Shown here piece after piece: positions 36,307 through 45,517 of a DNA stretch of 64,000 nt. Within the stretch, counting starts at the first letter, position 1, and each line of letters begins with the position of its first letter. The position numbers and the translations under genes are program-made. The DNA lies in assembly GCA_910588535.1 (NCBI GenBank), contig CAJUOO010000005.1:6971-70970 (forward strand). The letters run 5' to 3'. This stretch comes from an uncultured Lachnospiraceae bacterium (GTDB lineage: Bacteria; Bacillota; Clostridia; Lachnospirales; Lachnospiraceae). The notes below the pieces were generated by a model. The model searched no databases. It saw only the letters and a program-made list of their open reading frames with translations, and was not told the origin of the DNA.

Positions 36307-36792
36307 TTACGTTTCCATCCTCTTTTTGTGCGCCTTTCCGGTAAGCTCACTGACCACAAGCCGAAAAACAGTTGTGTGCATCGCAACTGCCCCGCTAAAA
36401 CTACACTCTTCCTTGTGATAATGTTTCATCAAAATCCCAAGCGCCTCTTGCTTTCGTTCTTCTGAGACCATCTCGATTCTGCCCTTTCCCATCACACTCT
36501 GATACTCCATGGTACAAGAGCAAACATCCCCCGTCTGCTGCATCACCAGCTTGTGCGAACAGTCCATCTCAAAAGCGGCCCGGTTATCCTTCTCTATCAG
36601 CTTGTACTTTGTCCCCTCAGCCGCACCGTGAAAATACAGAACCACTCTTCCGTCCTCCACTTGCATGCCAAAATTCAGAGGCAGAATATATGGATAGCCA
36701 TCATTATTCAGCGCCAGTCTGCACACATCACACTGCTCCATCACTCTAATTATTTCACTAAACTCCTTGATCTCCCTGTCACCGCGCCTCAT
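36307..36792 (-). CDS. Pyridoxamine 5'-phosphate oxidase-like flavoprotein
   Basis: Protein of 161 residues with the PNPOx-like split-barrel fold: CDVCRLALNNDGYPYILPLNFG, VVLYFHGAAEGTKYKLIEKDNRAAFE, and CSCTMEYQSVMGKGRIEMVS. These match the NimA/5-nitroimidazole reductase-like branch that binds FMN or heme. No active-site residue unique to true PNPOx is seen, so substrate is unknown. ATG follows AGAGG. Confidence 0.8.
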   Translation of the reverse strand: MRRGDREIKEFSEIIRVMEQCDVCRLALNNDGYPYILPLNFGMQVEDGRVVLYFHGAAEGTKYKLIEKDNRAAFEMDCSHKLVMQQTGDVCSCTMEYQSVMGKGRIEMVSEERKQEALGILMKHYHKEECSFSGAVAMHTTVFRLVVSELTGKAHKKRMET

Positions 36793-36896
36793 TTTTCCTC
36801 TTTTCTATCTGAATATTAGCTAATTCTTCTCTTAGTCAATAGTATCTCACAACATTGTAATTATAGCATGTAATAAATAAAATCACAATATGATAT

Positions 36897-36930
36897 GAAA
36901 AAAGCCCCAAAGGAAAATCCTTTGAAGCTT
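36897..36930 (-). terminator. Intrinsic terminator after tRNA-Leu
   Basis: On the minus strand, AAGC TTCAAAGGA pairs with TCCTTTGGGGCTT across a short loop, followed by TTTTTT. It lies about 15 bp past the tRNA 3' end, so it terminates the single-tRNA transcript. Confidence 0.75.
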
Positions 36931-36942
36931 TCTGACCTCTCA

Positions 36943-37026
36943 TGCCGCTGGCCGGACTCGAACCGGCACGAGCGTGAACCCGGCAGATTTTGAGTCTGCT
37001 GCGTCTGCCAATTCCGCCACAGCGGC
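36943..37026 (-). tRNA. tRNA-Leu (anticodon CAA)
   Basis: An 84-nt minus-strand tRNA with a long variable arm (class II). Acceptor stem GCCGCTG pairs with CAGCGGC, discriminator A; anticodon stem GCAGA/TCTGC with loop CTCAAAA, giving anticodon CAA for codon UUG. T arm CCGGTTCGAGTCCGG is perfect. The CCA end is not encoded. It is a single gene with its own promoter and terminator. Confidence 0.95.
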
Positions 37027-37044
37027 TTGCTGTCGTGCTTTATT

Positions 37045-37073
37045 AGCATAGCACTAGATTTACAAAATGTCAA
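37045..37073 (-). promoter_or_regulatory. Promoter of tRNA-Leu
   Basis: TTGACA at 37068-37073 and TATGCT at 37045-37050 on the minus strand with a 17-bp spacer, ending about 18 bp upstream of the mature tRNA 5' end. The position is as expected for a stand-alone tRNA promoter. Confidence 0.75.
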
Positions 37074-37091
37074 TTCTTTTTTTTTAAAAAT

Positions 37092-37715
37092 TTAAAATTT
37101 TTCCTTTTCCGTGGATGATGCTTTTGAGAAAATACATCCACAATAATTTTGTCGATAGAGCTGATATTCTGCTGACAGCTCAATGGAGCGCTTGTATCCA
37201 TTTTTCTTTTTAAAATCAGAATAGAGATAGGGAACTCCATATTCCCTAGAAAGCTGTTCCCCGATCTCATTGAGTTTTCTTGCATTTTTTAGAGGGCTGA
37301 TGCTTAAAGTAGTTGTAAAATAATCATATCCGCCCTCTTTGGCTATTCTCGCCGCCTCCCTCAGACGAAGCTCATAGCAGAGAAAACAGCGCTCGCCGCC
37401 CTCCTCATCCTTTTCATGCCCCTTGACCATGTGAAAAAATATCTCTGGGCAATAATCACCCTCCACAAAATGGACGGGAAATGAACAGGGCATGGCGCCG
37501 ATAAGACGCCTCTGCTCTTCTTCTCTCGCCCTGTACTCTTCCTCCGGCGAAATATTAGGATTATAATATAGTACTGTGATCTCCATATAATTTGACAGAT
37601 ATTCCAGCACATAGCTGGAACACGGCGCACAGCAACTATGCAGAAGAAGATGCGGAACTCCCGTGATATTCTCTAGCAACACATCCAGCTTTTTCTGATA
37701 ATTGATTCGATTCAT
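37092..37715 (-). CDS. queH: Epoxyqueuosine reductase QueH
   Basis: Last step of queuosine tRNA modification in organisms lacking QueG. Its 207 residues carry the DUF208/QueH signature: the paired Cys LLHSCCAPCSSYVLEYLS near residue 25 and CFLCYELRLREAA near residue 110, with FTTTLSISPLKNARKLNEIG and the late YCGCIF that completes the metal/cluster set. The ATG overlaps the M32 gene stop as ATGA. No other queuosine genes are in the window. Confidence 0.92.
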   Translation of the reverse strand: MNRINYQKKLDVLLENITGVPHLLLHSCCAPCSSYVLEYLSNYMEITVLYYNPNISPEEEYRAREEEQRRLIGAMPCSFPVHFVEGDYCPEIFFHMVKGHEKDEEGGERCFLCYELRLREAARIAKEGGYDYFTTTLSISPLKNARKLNEIGEQLSREYGVPYLYSDFKKKNGYKRSIELSAEYQLYRQNYCGCIFSKASSTEKEKF

Positions 37716-39217
37716 AGATGATAAACCTTCTCAAATTTTTCCTTTAAGTACTGGATATAATAATCGGGATTAAACTCCTCGCCCGTAAGATCCTTCAATA
37801 GCTGCCTTGGCTCCTTGGACGCACCGTATTGATGAATGTGCTCTCTCAAGTATTCTGTGATCACAGAGATCTTTCCCTGTCTTAAAAGCTCCTCCACAGG
37901 CAGATCCTTCTTCATTGTATTGTAGATCTGTGCGGCAAATGCATTGCCAAGGGCATAAGAAGGAAAATATCCGATGTCCCCCATCGACCAGTGCACATCC
38001 TGCAAGATTCCCTGCGTGTCATTCTCTGGCACAATTCCCAGATATTCTTTATATTTCTGTTTCCAGAGCTCAGGAAGCTCCTCCACAGGGGTATCCTCCT
38101 CTATCATCAGCTTTTCCATCTCATAGCGCACCATAATATGCAGACAGTACGTAAGCTCATCCGCTTCCGTCCGAATAAAATCTGCCTTCACCTTATTCAG
38201 CGCGCACACAAACTTCTCAAGAGGAACATCCATAAGCTGCTTGGGAAATGTCTCTACAAGCTTTGGATACAGCGGCACCCAAAATTCTTCACTTCTTCCA
38301 AGACTATTCTCATAGAAGCGAGATTGTGATTCATGCATGGCACAGGATGCTCCCTCCCCCACCATGGTCTGCGTCAGTGAATCGTCCACTCCCTGTTCAT
38401 ACAGGGCGTGACCTCCCTCGTGGATCGTTGACAATATCGCACTTGTCAAATTATTTTTATAATAATGTGTTGTGATGCGGACGTCATGATTATGCCAGCT
38501 TGTCGTAAAGGGATGCTCACTCTCTGCAATCACGCCGCGCTTAAAGTCAAACCCCATATATTCTGCCAGAAAATGATTCCATTCCTTCTGCTTTTCTATC
38601 TCATAATCCTGATAGAAAAAGCTGTCATCAATCTCCTCCGCCTCTGAGATTCTCTTAAGAAGCGGAATAATCTCCGCTTTCAGTTTTCCAAAAAAGCGGT
38701 CGAGCTCCTTCATGCCAAAGGTTTCCTCATATTCATCAAGCAGAATATCATAAAGCTTCTCCTCACCCTTTTTTGCGTAAGTGGCAAATTTCTTTTTATA
38801 CGCAATCAGCTTTTTCAGATAAGGCGCATAGATAGAAAAATCATTCTCCTGCTTTGCCTTCTGCCACACTCTGTTCGCTCTGGAACAAAGTTCACCAAAC
38901 TCCCGCATCTCATCCGCCGGAATGGTCTCTGATTTTTCATATTCCTTTTTCAATTTTTTAAAGATTGCTTTCTCCTTATCGCTCAAGCTCTCTTCATCTA
39001 TCCGTCCCATAATCTCTTTTACAGAAGGATTAATTAGAGTACAAAAGCGCTCCTGCGAAAGTATGCCAAGCACTTTTGCCGTGTACTCAGAAGCCTCCTC
39101 CGGCGCCGCGGTATTCGCATCCCAGTCCATAATACTCATCGCTGTCCCAAGTGCCATATATCGATCCAAATATGGCAAAAGCTCATTAAAACTACCTGTT
39201 TTCATCTCTGCTCCCAT
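37712..39217 (-). CDS. Carboxypeptidase Taq family (M32) metallopeptidase
   Basis: Thermostable-carboxypeptidase-type M32 peptidase of 501 residues, the usual length. The active site is STIHEGGHALYEQG (HExxH) with the downstream Glu in HESQSRFYENSLGRS, and the family motif IRTEADELTYCLHIMVRYE. It starts at ATG 39217 or at the ATG four codons later (39205), which has GGGAG 5 nt before it. It is probably cytosolic and releases C-terminal amino acids from peptides. Confidence 0.93.
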   Translation of the reverse strand: MGAEMKTGSFNELLPYLDRYMALGTAMSIMDWDANTAAPEEASEYTAKVLGILSQERFCTLINPSVKEIMGRIDEESLSDKEKAIFKKLKKEYEKSETIPADEMREFGELCSRANRVWQKAKQENDFSIYAPYLKKLIAYKKKFATYAKKGEEKLYDILLDEYEETFGMKELDRFFGKLKAEIIPLLKRISEAEEIDDSFFYQDYEIEKQKEWNHFLAEYMGFDFKRGVIAESEHPFTTSWHNHDVRITTHYYKNNLTSAILSTIHEGGHALYEQGVDDSLTQTMVGEGASCAMHESQSRFYENSLGRSEEFWVPLYPKLVETFPKQLMDVPLEKFVCALNKVKADFIRTEADELTYCLHIMVRYEMEKLMIEEDTPVEELPELWKQKYKEYLGIVPENDTQGILQDVHWSMGDIGYFPSYALGNAFAAQIYNTMKKDLPVEELLRQGKISVITEYLREHIHQYGASKEPRQLLKDLTGEEFNPDYYIQYLKEKFEKVYHL

Positions 39218-39272
39218 CTGTCCACTTCATTGGACTCACTTATGCTATCCAGTTGAATTTCTTTCGAGAAAA

Positions 39273-39354
39273 GTCCGTATAGCCTGCCCTGCTATATTCC
39301 TCATCACTAAGCGAGAGCGGATGACAAAAAACATAGCGGGCTGGTTATGCGGAC
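39273..39354 (+). repeat. 82-bp reduced form of the structured repeat, copy G
   Basis: Outer stem of about 22 bp (39273-39295 with 39333-39354, one U-U mismatch and one bulge; two wobbles are G-U if the plus strand is RNA). The loop keeps the core hairpin CACTAAGC-GAGA-GCGG and TGAC but lacks the GAAAAACG stem and the TTAGCGAGG inner stem found in full copies. It sits in the 229-bp gap between the M32 and NUDIX genes. Its outer stem sequence is unrelated to copy A, so pairing, not sequence, is conserved. Confidence 0.75.
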
Positions 39355-39446
39355 CCATCTCAGAAACGACTATACAAAATTCATTCTACTATAAATTAAC
39401 ATTCCACTCCTTATATTCCAAGAGGTAAATTCTTGCACATCCTTCT

Positions 39447-39899
39447 CTAAAAATATTTTCTGTTTCCCCATAGATTATTTTTCTTTAGATCCAGATATTC
39501 ATTATATGCCTTTTCCAGAATCTGCTTCTCATTCGAGAACTTCAGAAGATGGTAGGCTTCATGGAATTTATAATATCCAGAATCAACAAAATATTCCTCG
39601 CGCTGTGGTTTGCTGTAATAGCTGTCCGCCATCATTAGATACCAGTGGACATCCTTTTCTACAATGTCCTGCGGGGTTGAAAAGGTATATTGACTTTTTC
39701 CCACATATTTGATAATGCTGGCTCTTACGCCTGTCTCCTCCAATACCTCCCGCGATGCCGTCTCTTTATATTCCTCGCCAGCTTCTACAGTTCCCTTCGG
39801 TAATACCCAGCCTTCATATTTATTTTTATAATTCTTATAAAGGACTAGGATCTTACCACGAAATATTACCACACCGCCACAGCTCGTTGCCTCAATCAC
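39447..39899 (-). CDS. NUDIX hydrolase
   Basis: Hydrolase of 150 residues. The NUDIX box GTVEAGEEYKETASREVLEETGV is present (written in two parts: GTVEAGEEYKET and ASREVLEETGV), fitting GX5EX7REUXEEXGU. The flanking GGVVIFRGKILVLYKNYKNK and SQYTF strands fit the fold. The start is GTG at 39899 with GGAGGAATT before it. A predicted promoter lies 100 bp upstream and the intervening leader holds a 19-bp tandem repeat. Substrate (nucleotide or coenzyme) is unknown. Confidence 0.9.
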   Translation of the reverse strand: MIEATSCGGVVIFRGKILVLYKNYKNKYEGWVLPKGTVEAGEEYKETASREVLEETGVRASIIKYVGKSQYTFSTPQDIVEKDVHWYLMMADSYYSKPQREEYFVDSGYYKFHEAYHLLKFSNEKQILEKAYNEYLDLKKNNLWGNRKYF

Positions 39900-39916
39900 T
39901 GCAATTCCTCCTGTCC

Positions 39917-39973
39917 TGCATGGTGTGTATGCTTATGCATGGTGTGTACACTTCTGCACGATTTCCATACTTG
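39917..39973. repeat. Three 19-bp tandem repeats in the NUDIX leader
   Basis: Units start at 39917, 39936 and 39955. The first two share TGCATGGTGTGTA and diverge after it, the third is degenerate (TGCACGATTTCCATACTTG). All lie between the predicted start site and the NUDIX start codon, so they are probably transcribed. They could bind a protein or pause ribosomes; function is unknown. Confidence 0.6.
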
Positions 39974-39993
39974 TACATATCCAACTAAAAGAC

Positions 39994-40022
39994 AGTATAC
40001 CTCTTTTCAGATGCATATGCAA
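39994..40022 (-). promoter_or_regulatory. Promoter for the NUDIX gene
   Basis: TTGCAT at 40017-40022 and TATACT at 39994-39999 on the minus strand with 17-bp spacing. Expected start near 39987, giving a leader of about 88 nt that contains the 19-bp tandem repeats. Confidence 0.6.
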
Positions 40023-40064
40023 TAACAGAAATTCGAAAAAGTTTATTAAATGTATCTGCTCATT

Positions 40065-41519
40065 TTATCTCTGTAGCTCATTGTATGCATCAAACAGCTT
40101 TTTCGCTATGGGTGCCGCATGATCACTCCCTGTCCCTGATTCCTCCAGCACAATACTTACCACCAGCTTTGGATTCTCCGCCGGTGCAAATCCCACAAAC
40201 CATGCATGGGACTTCTTTTTCTCATCCCACTCCGCCGTACCTGTCTTTCCGGCGGCAGTATATTGATCAGACAATACCGCATATCCTGTCCCATCCGTCA
40301 CACAAGCTGTCATTAATTTCGTCAACACTGCTGCCTCACCCGCAGTCATCAGTCTACTGTACACAGACGGCAGATACTGCTTTACAGTATCTCCATACGC
40401 TGTCCTTATCTCAGATACGACATAAGGCTTCATCAACACGCCGCCATTTGCGATAGAAGCGGCTATCAGTGCATTGTGAAGGGGTGACATCTCCGTCTTC
40501 CCCTGCCCGATCGCCGTCTGCAATATCTCCCAGTCTGGCGCCTCCGTCTCAAGGGAAAAGGAGCTTTTTTGATAGGCAAGAGGATATGGCAGCTCAGCAT
40601 TAAATAAAAGACTTTCACAAAGTGAAGAAAACTCTGGTATGGAAAGCATGGTTCCTATCTTGGCAAACGCTCCATTGCAGGATTTTGCAAACGCGCTGGT
40701 AAAATCAAGATTACCGTGTGATTTTCCATTATAACATTTAATTTCTGCATTATGATAAGAAAATATACCGCCGCACGTATAATTAAAATCTTCCAGTGCA
40801 GCCGGATTTTCCCGCAATAATTCCAGAGCAGTGACAATCTTAAAGGTGGAGCCGGGCGGATATAAGCCCTGCGAGGCCCGGTTGAGCAAAACACTATCTC
40901 CACTTGTGAGCTCCTCCCATTTTTCCACAATCTCATTTGGATCAAAGCTGGGCTTGGACACCATCGCAAGCAGCTTGCCCGTGGAAGGCTCCAACACCAC
41001 AACGGCACCACGTCTGTCTCCCATCGCCTCATATGCCGTCTGCTGAAGCTTCAGTGAAAGTGTGGTGACAACCTGATTCCCCGGCTTTTTTTGATCGGCA
41101 AACTCCCGATATATTTTTTCATAGATGGGAATGTCAGAGGTCAATAACTCAAAATTATATTTTCCCTCTATTCCCGTTCTTCCATTCTGAGAATATCCAA
41201 CCACATGGGCAAAGAGATCTTTGTAGGGATAAAAGCGGGATTCTGTTCCATCTTCCGTCACCAACGTCTTTGCCAATTCCTCCTCGTCCGCAGATAAAAT
41301 CGAACCCCGTACAATCTTTTTACTCAAATTTTCTTGGCGAAGATTATATGGGTTATTGATGACAGATCTGCTCTCAAAAATAAGAAAATAGGACAGGTAC
41401 ACACACATCAATAAAAAAATACCTGCGAACAGATACATAATTCGGTATAATTCCTTTTTTTGATCCAAGTCCTCTGGGCTTGGACGGTTATTCTGTCTGT
41501 CGTTCTTTTTTCTGTCCAT
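40065..41519 (-). CDS. Class B penicillin-binding protein (PBP2/FtsI-like)
   Basis: Transpeptidase of 484 residues: one N-terminal membrane helix (about residues 27-49, LFAGIFLLMCVYLSYFLIF), a pedestal domain with RGSILSADEEELAKTLV, then the penicillin-binding domain. Active-site motifs are PGSTFKIVTAL (SxxK), FAKSCNGAFAK (SxN) and AAGKTGTAEW (KTG). It cross-links peptidoglycan outside the membrane. It overlaps the SEDS gene upstream by 32 bp, so PBP and polymerase are made together, as in PbpA-RodA or FtsW-FtsI pairs. Confidence 0.93.
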   Translation of the reverse strand: MDRKKNDRQNNRPSPEDLDQKKELYRIMYLFAGIFLLMCVYLSYFLIFESRSVINNPYNLRQENLSKKIVRGSILSADEEELAKTLVTEDGTESRFYPYKDLFAHVVGYSQNGRTGIEGKYNFELLTSDIPIYEKIYREFADQKKPGNQVVTTLSLKLQQTAYEAMGDRRGAVVVLEPSTGKLLAMVSKPSFDPNEIVEKWEELTSGDSVLLNRASQGLYPPGSTFKIVTALELLRENPAALEDFNYTCGGIFSYHNAEIKCYNGKSHGNLDFTSAFAKSCNGAFAKIGTMLSIPEFSSLCESLLFNAELPYPLAYQKSSFSLETEAPDWEILQTAIGQGKTEMSPLHNALIAASIANGGVLMKPYVVSEIRTAYGDTVKQYLPSVYSRLMTAGEAAVLTKLMTACVTDGTGYAVLSDQYTAAGKTGTAEWDEKKKSHAWFVGFAPAENPKLVVSIVLEESGTGSDHAAPIAKKLFDAYNELQR

Positions 41520-42828
41520 TGATCATCATCCCCTTCCCTGCTTGGATATATAGACCCTGCACCACAGCAAACATACAAAGTGTGCTTAAAACAGAGCTTC
41601 CCCCAGAGCTGACTAACGGCAAAGTCACACCGGTGGAGGGAATAAGCTTCATCGCCCCTCCCACAGTGAGAAAGACCTGTATTCCATACATAATAGCAAG
41701 CCCTGTCGCCAGATAGCGATAGAACAAGCTCTGACCCTCCATCCCTATATTTAAGAACATAAACAAGGTTCCCAGACAGATAAGAATCACGCAGATCGCC
41801 ACAGCTCCTCCAAATTCCTCCGCGATAGCAGAAAAGATAAAATCCTGCTCCACCACTGGAATCTGCCCCGGAGATCCCTCATACAGCCCAACACCCAAAA
41901 ACCCTCCCATGCCGATGGCAAATAAAGACTGTGCGATCTGATACCCCTTTGTGTCAATTACAGACCAAGGATCCAGCCACGCCGTCACTCGCACCTGTAC
42001 ATGATCAAAAAGCTTCCATGCCACAAATGACGCCACGCTCGCGCATGCCAGACCACCAAAAAGATACATCGGCTGTCTGGTTGCCACATACAGCATTAAC
42101 AGATAAGTGAGCGCAAAGATCAGCGCTCCTCCCAGATCCTTGGAAATCACAAGCAGAATCACATGAAGGGCTGCCATAAATGAAACCTTGACAACCTGAA
42201 GAAAGCTTCTCGACTTTTCAAACATTGCGGCGATAAAAAAGACATAGATTAGCTTCACGAACTCAGAGGGCTGAACAGAAATCCACCCGACTTTAAAAAA
42301 TAGCTTTGCCCCGTTGGTGGTGTCCGCGACCAAAAATACCATAAACAGCAAAAAGCTTCCTATCAGCCCATACACCCAAGCAAGCCTGCGAAGCTCCCTG
42401 TACTTTCCCATAATCCACGGAATCACTGACACGGCAAATGAACCGACAAACACAATCAATGATTGCTTCAGTGCCAGCCGAAAGGACAGTCTGGCAAGCA
42501 TAACAAAGCCAATCACAAGAAGCATACACATATGGTTTGCCAAGGTGCGGCAGGACTGGGGATAAATCGCTCGAAACAAAAATATCACACAGAGAAAATA
42601 TACTGCCTGTGCACCATACAAAAGAATAAGCTTCTCATTTCCCGTCACCAAAAATCCACTCAGATATCCCAAAAAATGCACGCTAAACAGACAGATATTC
42701 TGCCTTATTGCCGCCCTTCTTCGCAAAGCCTCCGTCTTCTGGCCAAACCACGCGAAGGACTGCCAAGTATACACCGCGATAAACAATATAATCAGATACT
42801 GAGCACCTCTTATCACTATATTCTGCAA
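41488..42828 (-). CDS. FtsW/RodA/SpoVE-family glycosyltransferase
   Basis: SEDS peptidoglycan polymerase of 446 residues with about ten membrane segments. Signature stretches are WISVQPSEFVKLIYVFFIAAM, SKDLGGALIFALTYLLMLYVA, VVEQDFIFSAIAEEFGG with the catalytic Asp region, and PSTGVTLPLVSSGGSSVLSTL. It starts with TTG at 42826-42828 preceded by AGGTGA, immediately after the U32 stop. It pairs with the class B PBP downstream. A vegetative versus spore role cannot be settled here. Confidence 0.92.
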   Translation of the reverse strand: MQNIVIRGAQYLIILFIAVYTWQSFAWFGQKTEALRRRAAIRQNICLFSVHFLGYLSGFLVTGNEKLILLYGAQAVYFLCVIFLFRAIYPQSCRTLANHMCMLLVIGFVMLARLSFRLALKQSLIVFVGSFAVSVIPWIMGKYRELRRLAWVYGLIGSFLLFMVFLVADTTNGAKLFFKVGWISVQPSEFVKLIYVFFIAAMFEKSRSFLQVVKVSFMAALHVILLVISKDLGGALIFALTYLLMLYVATRQPMYLFGGLACASVASFVAWKLFDHVQVRVTAWLDPWSVIDTKGYQIAQSLFAIGMGGFLGVGLYEGSPGQIPVVEQDFIFSAIAEEFGGAVAICVILICLGTLFMFLNIGMEGQSLFYRYLATGLAIMYGIQVFLTVGGAMKLIPSTGVTLPLVSSGGSSVLSTLCMFAVVQGLYIQAGKGMMINGQKKERQTE

Positions 42829-42836
42829 ATCTTCAC

Positions 42837-45053
42837 CTACTCTACTCCACGCTTAAAATGGCCTCTGGTAAATTCCCACGGCTCCTCCCGATAAGGAATC
42901 CCCCGCTTATATGCATTGATAAAACATTCTGTGACAGTCTTTGCCTCCTGCACACTCTCTGTCGTAAAATCAAGCCTCACCGCTCCCGGCGATAGCTTAT
43001 CTACCTCATTTTTGCTGCTCAATAAGGATAATGGTTTACAATTATATATTTTATTATAACAAAATCTGCACTGATTTTTCACTGGAAATTCATTTTTATA
43101 GCGATCTGTAAGCACAAGCTCCTTTGGCTGCCTCACCTGTTTTGAGTTTTTCTTCTGCTCTGGCTGCTTTGTGCATCCGCCTGTATTCTTCCTCACACAC
43201 TGAGCAGATACCATCATAGGAATCCTTCCATATACAACAAGCTCACTCTGTGCAGAAGATAGCCGCCTAAGCTCCCGCTCATTCAACTCCGCAGGAAGTG
43301 TGAAAAACTCAAATCCCGCATAATCCACAAGTGTTTTTCTCGCTCTTTGATTATAAATATAGATACTGTTGTCACAGCGCAGCGGCAGAGAACATCCCTT
43401 TTTCACAAGGTACTCGATCTCCTCATAATTTTTTACCACAAAGCCAGCGAGCCCAGAAGAGCACAATGTCTCATACACCTTGTCAAGCCAATGTTCCTCC
43501 TTCGCCCTAAAAATATGTGGCAACACATAATAGAATACCCTTCCATCCCTTCTACTATCCCCACATAACTTAATAACCATATTTTCATCAAAAGCGCAGC
43601 AGTCCAGATAGATGGTATCAATCTCCTCAAACGAGAGCATCTCATCCACATATTCTGGTTTCTCCAGATAAACATGCAGCCTTGGAGCTTCTCTCTCGCT
43701 CCTCTCTGGTGATATCTCCTTCACAGCCCTCCACTCATCCACATCCTGTCTTTGATAGAAGGCAAGTATCTCCTTCTCAAGCTGCTCCACCGCGCTGCGG
43801 CGAAGCTCATTGAGCGCTGTCACCGAAAGAAAGCTCTTGTCATCTGTGTCGACAGACAATCTCTCCCACACAAAGGGAGTATTTCCCAGCTTGCCAAGCT
43901 GTTTTCGAATGTTCTCTTCATTCAGTGGCTGTCTCTGTGCTCTCTCTGCCCTCTCCCCACATACCTGAAACTTCACATCCTTATAGGAAACTGATAATGT
44001 GACTGGCATATCGACGTGCAGGCTTATATGCCCAGATATCTTCTCCTTCTGCTCCTTCTCTATATAAGTTCTTCGAATCGTCTCAAACAAAGTCTCGTTC
44101 CTCTCAGGCGCCTCTCCTTCTCTGCCCTCAAGGAACATCATATCTTTTCCATTATGCTTTTTATAATAGCCCTCCGTAAAACCGCCCCGATTATAGATAT
44201 CAAATAACTGCTTTCTGTCCTCCGGCTCCACAATGTATGTCTCCTTCTCTCCCATAGACAAACATCGATCCAGATACCTGCGGTAGATACTCACCACCCC
44301 GGCCGTATACTCCGGCTTTTTCATTCTTCCCTCTATCTTAAAAGAATAAACACCGGCGCGCAACATCTCAGGCAAAATCCCCACCGCGCACAGATCCTTA
44401 GGGCTAAGGTAATATTGTCTCTTTCCCTCACACAGATAGGGAAGCCTACAGGGCTGTGCACATCTTCCCCTGTTTCCGCTTCTTCCTCCGGCAATGCTGC
44501 TAAACAAACACTGTCCTGAATAACTGTAACAGAGGGCACCATGAACAAAGCTTTCTATCTCTATATCAACCTTGTCATAAATCTCTTGGATCTCCGAGAG
44601 AGATAACTCTCTTGCTGTGACAATGCGCGTCACCCCAAGCTCCTTCATCATCCTTGCACCATGAACTCCCGTCAGGCTCATCTGGGTGCTTGCATGGATC
44701 GGCAGTTTTGGAAAAGCCTCGCGCACCAGCGCCAAAACTCCCATATCCTGTACTATCACAGCATCCAGTCCCTCTCTGTAAAGAGGCAGCAAATACTGAT
44801 ACAGCTTCTCTTCCAGCTCTTCCTCTTTCAACAATGTATTGACAGTCAAGTACAAGGCCCTTCCGTGAATATGAACATAGTCAATCGCACGTTTTAACTG
44901 CTCCATATCCAGATTTTCCGCATAAGCGCGGGCGCCAAACAACTGCCCGCCAAGATAGACTGCATCTGCGCCCGCCGCCACCGCCGCCGTCATGCTCTCA
45001 TAAGATCCTGCAGGAGCCAAAAGCTCTGCCTGATTCTGCTGTGTTATAGTCAC
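42837..45053 (-). CDS. U32 family peptidase/RlhA-type protein
   Basis: Protein of 738 residues, N-terminal U32 domain (ELLAPAGSYESMTAAVAAGADAVYLGG) with the family block SGQCLFSSIAGGRSGNRGRCAQPCRLPY split around residues 180-208 and IEGRMKKPEYTAGVVSIYR. A further 400 residues include a DUF3656-like domain. E. coli RlhA of this type is needed for 23S C2501 hydroxylation; others are collagenase-like by name only. The start is GTG at 45053 with AAGGG upstream, 3 bp from the zapA stop. Confidence 0.88.
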   Translation of the reverse strand: MTITQQNQAELLAPAGSYESMTAAVAAGADAVYLGGQLFGARAYAENLDMEQLKRAIDYVHIHGRALYLTVNTLLKEEELEEKLYQYLLPLYREGLDAVIVQDMGVLALVREAFPKLPIHASTQMSLTGVHGARMMKELGVTRIVTARELSLSEIQEIYDKVDIEIESFVHGALCYSYSGQCLFSSIAGGRSGNRGRCAQPCRLPYLCEGKRQYYLSPKDLCAVGILPEMLRAGVYSFKIEGRMKKPEYTAGVVSIYRRYLDRCLSMGEKETYIVEPEDRKQLFDIYNRGGFTEGYYKKHNGKDMMFLEGREGEAPERNETLFETIRRTYIEKEQKEKISGHISLHVDMPVTLSVSYKDVKFQVCGERAERAQRQPLNEENIRKQLGKLGNTPFVWERLSVDTDDKSFLSVTALNELRRSAVEQLEKEILAFYQRQDVDEWRAVKEISPERSEREAPRLHVYLEKPEYVDEMLSFEEIDTIYLDCCAFDENMVIKLCGDSRRDGRVFYYVLPHIFRAKEEHWLDKVYETLCSSGLAGFVVKNYEEIEYLVKKGCSLPLRCDNSIYIYNQRARKTLVDYAGFEFFTLPAELNERELRRLSSAQSELVVYGRIPMMVSAQCVRKNTGGCTKQPEQKKNSKQVRQPKELVLTDRYKNEFPVKNQCRFCYNKIYNCKPLSLLSSKNEVDKLSPGAVRLDFTTESVQEAKTVTECFINAYKRGIPYREEPWEFTRGHFKRGVE

Positions 45054-45056
45054 TTC

Positions 45057-45485
45057 TTACCCTTCCTCATTCTTGACACTCTGTCGGCTGGCGGCAAGCT
45101 CTGTCTCCAGCCTGACAATCATCTTTTCCTGTTCACTATATTTTTTCTGCAAGCCAGACAGCTCTTTTCTCGCTGCTTCCTCCTTAAGCTGCAGCTCAAT
45201 CAAATCATGCTTTAGATTATAAAGCTCCTTATTCTTGTTCTCCAGCTCAAGCTCCAGAATATCTGCCTGTCTCTTGCATTTAAAATAATCATCGGCAATA
45301 TTTAAGTATGTCATCGTGTTCTGCGTCTCTCTGTTTTGACGGCGAAAGCCCTCCGCTGACTTAAGCTCTGCCAGCTTACTGTTTATGTAGGAAGCTACAC
45401 GGTTTAAATAATCCTCATCCTCATAGCCGCTCAATGTATAAACTTTTCCATCAATCAGTACCTGTACTGTATTTTTAGATGACAT
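45057..45485 (-). CDS. zapA: Cell division protein ZapA
   Basis: FtsZ-ring stabiliser of 142 residues. The N-terminal domain is typical (VQVLIDGKVYTLSGYEDEDYLNRVASYIN), followed by a long coiled coil from about residue 65 to 140 that is longer than in short ZapA proteins. It is a cytoplasmic dimer or tetramer. A promoter lies directly upstream, so it starts a transcript running into the U32, FtsW-like and PBP genes. Confidence 0.9.
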   Translation of the reverse strand: MSSKNTVQVLIDGKVYTLSGYEDEDYLNRVASYINSKLAELKSAEGFRRQNRETQNTMTYLNIADDYFKCKRQADILELELENKNKELYNLKHDLIELQLKEEAARKELSGLQKKYSEQEKMIVRLETELAASRQSVKNEEG

Positions 45486-45517
45486 AACATTCCTGCTCCT
45501 TGGTGTATTCTTTCCTT

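Noticed and set aside
41488..42828. Assigning the SEDS protein to sporulation as SpoVE
   Set aside because: The pairing with a class B PBP fits RodA, FtsW or SpoVE equally; nothing in the sequence decides it.
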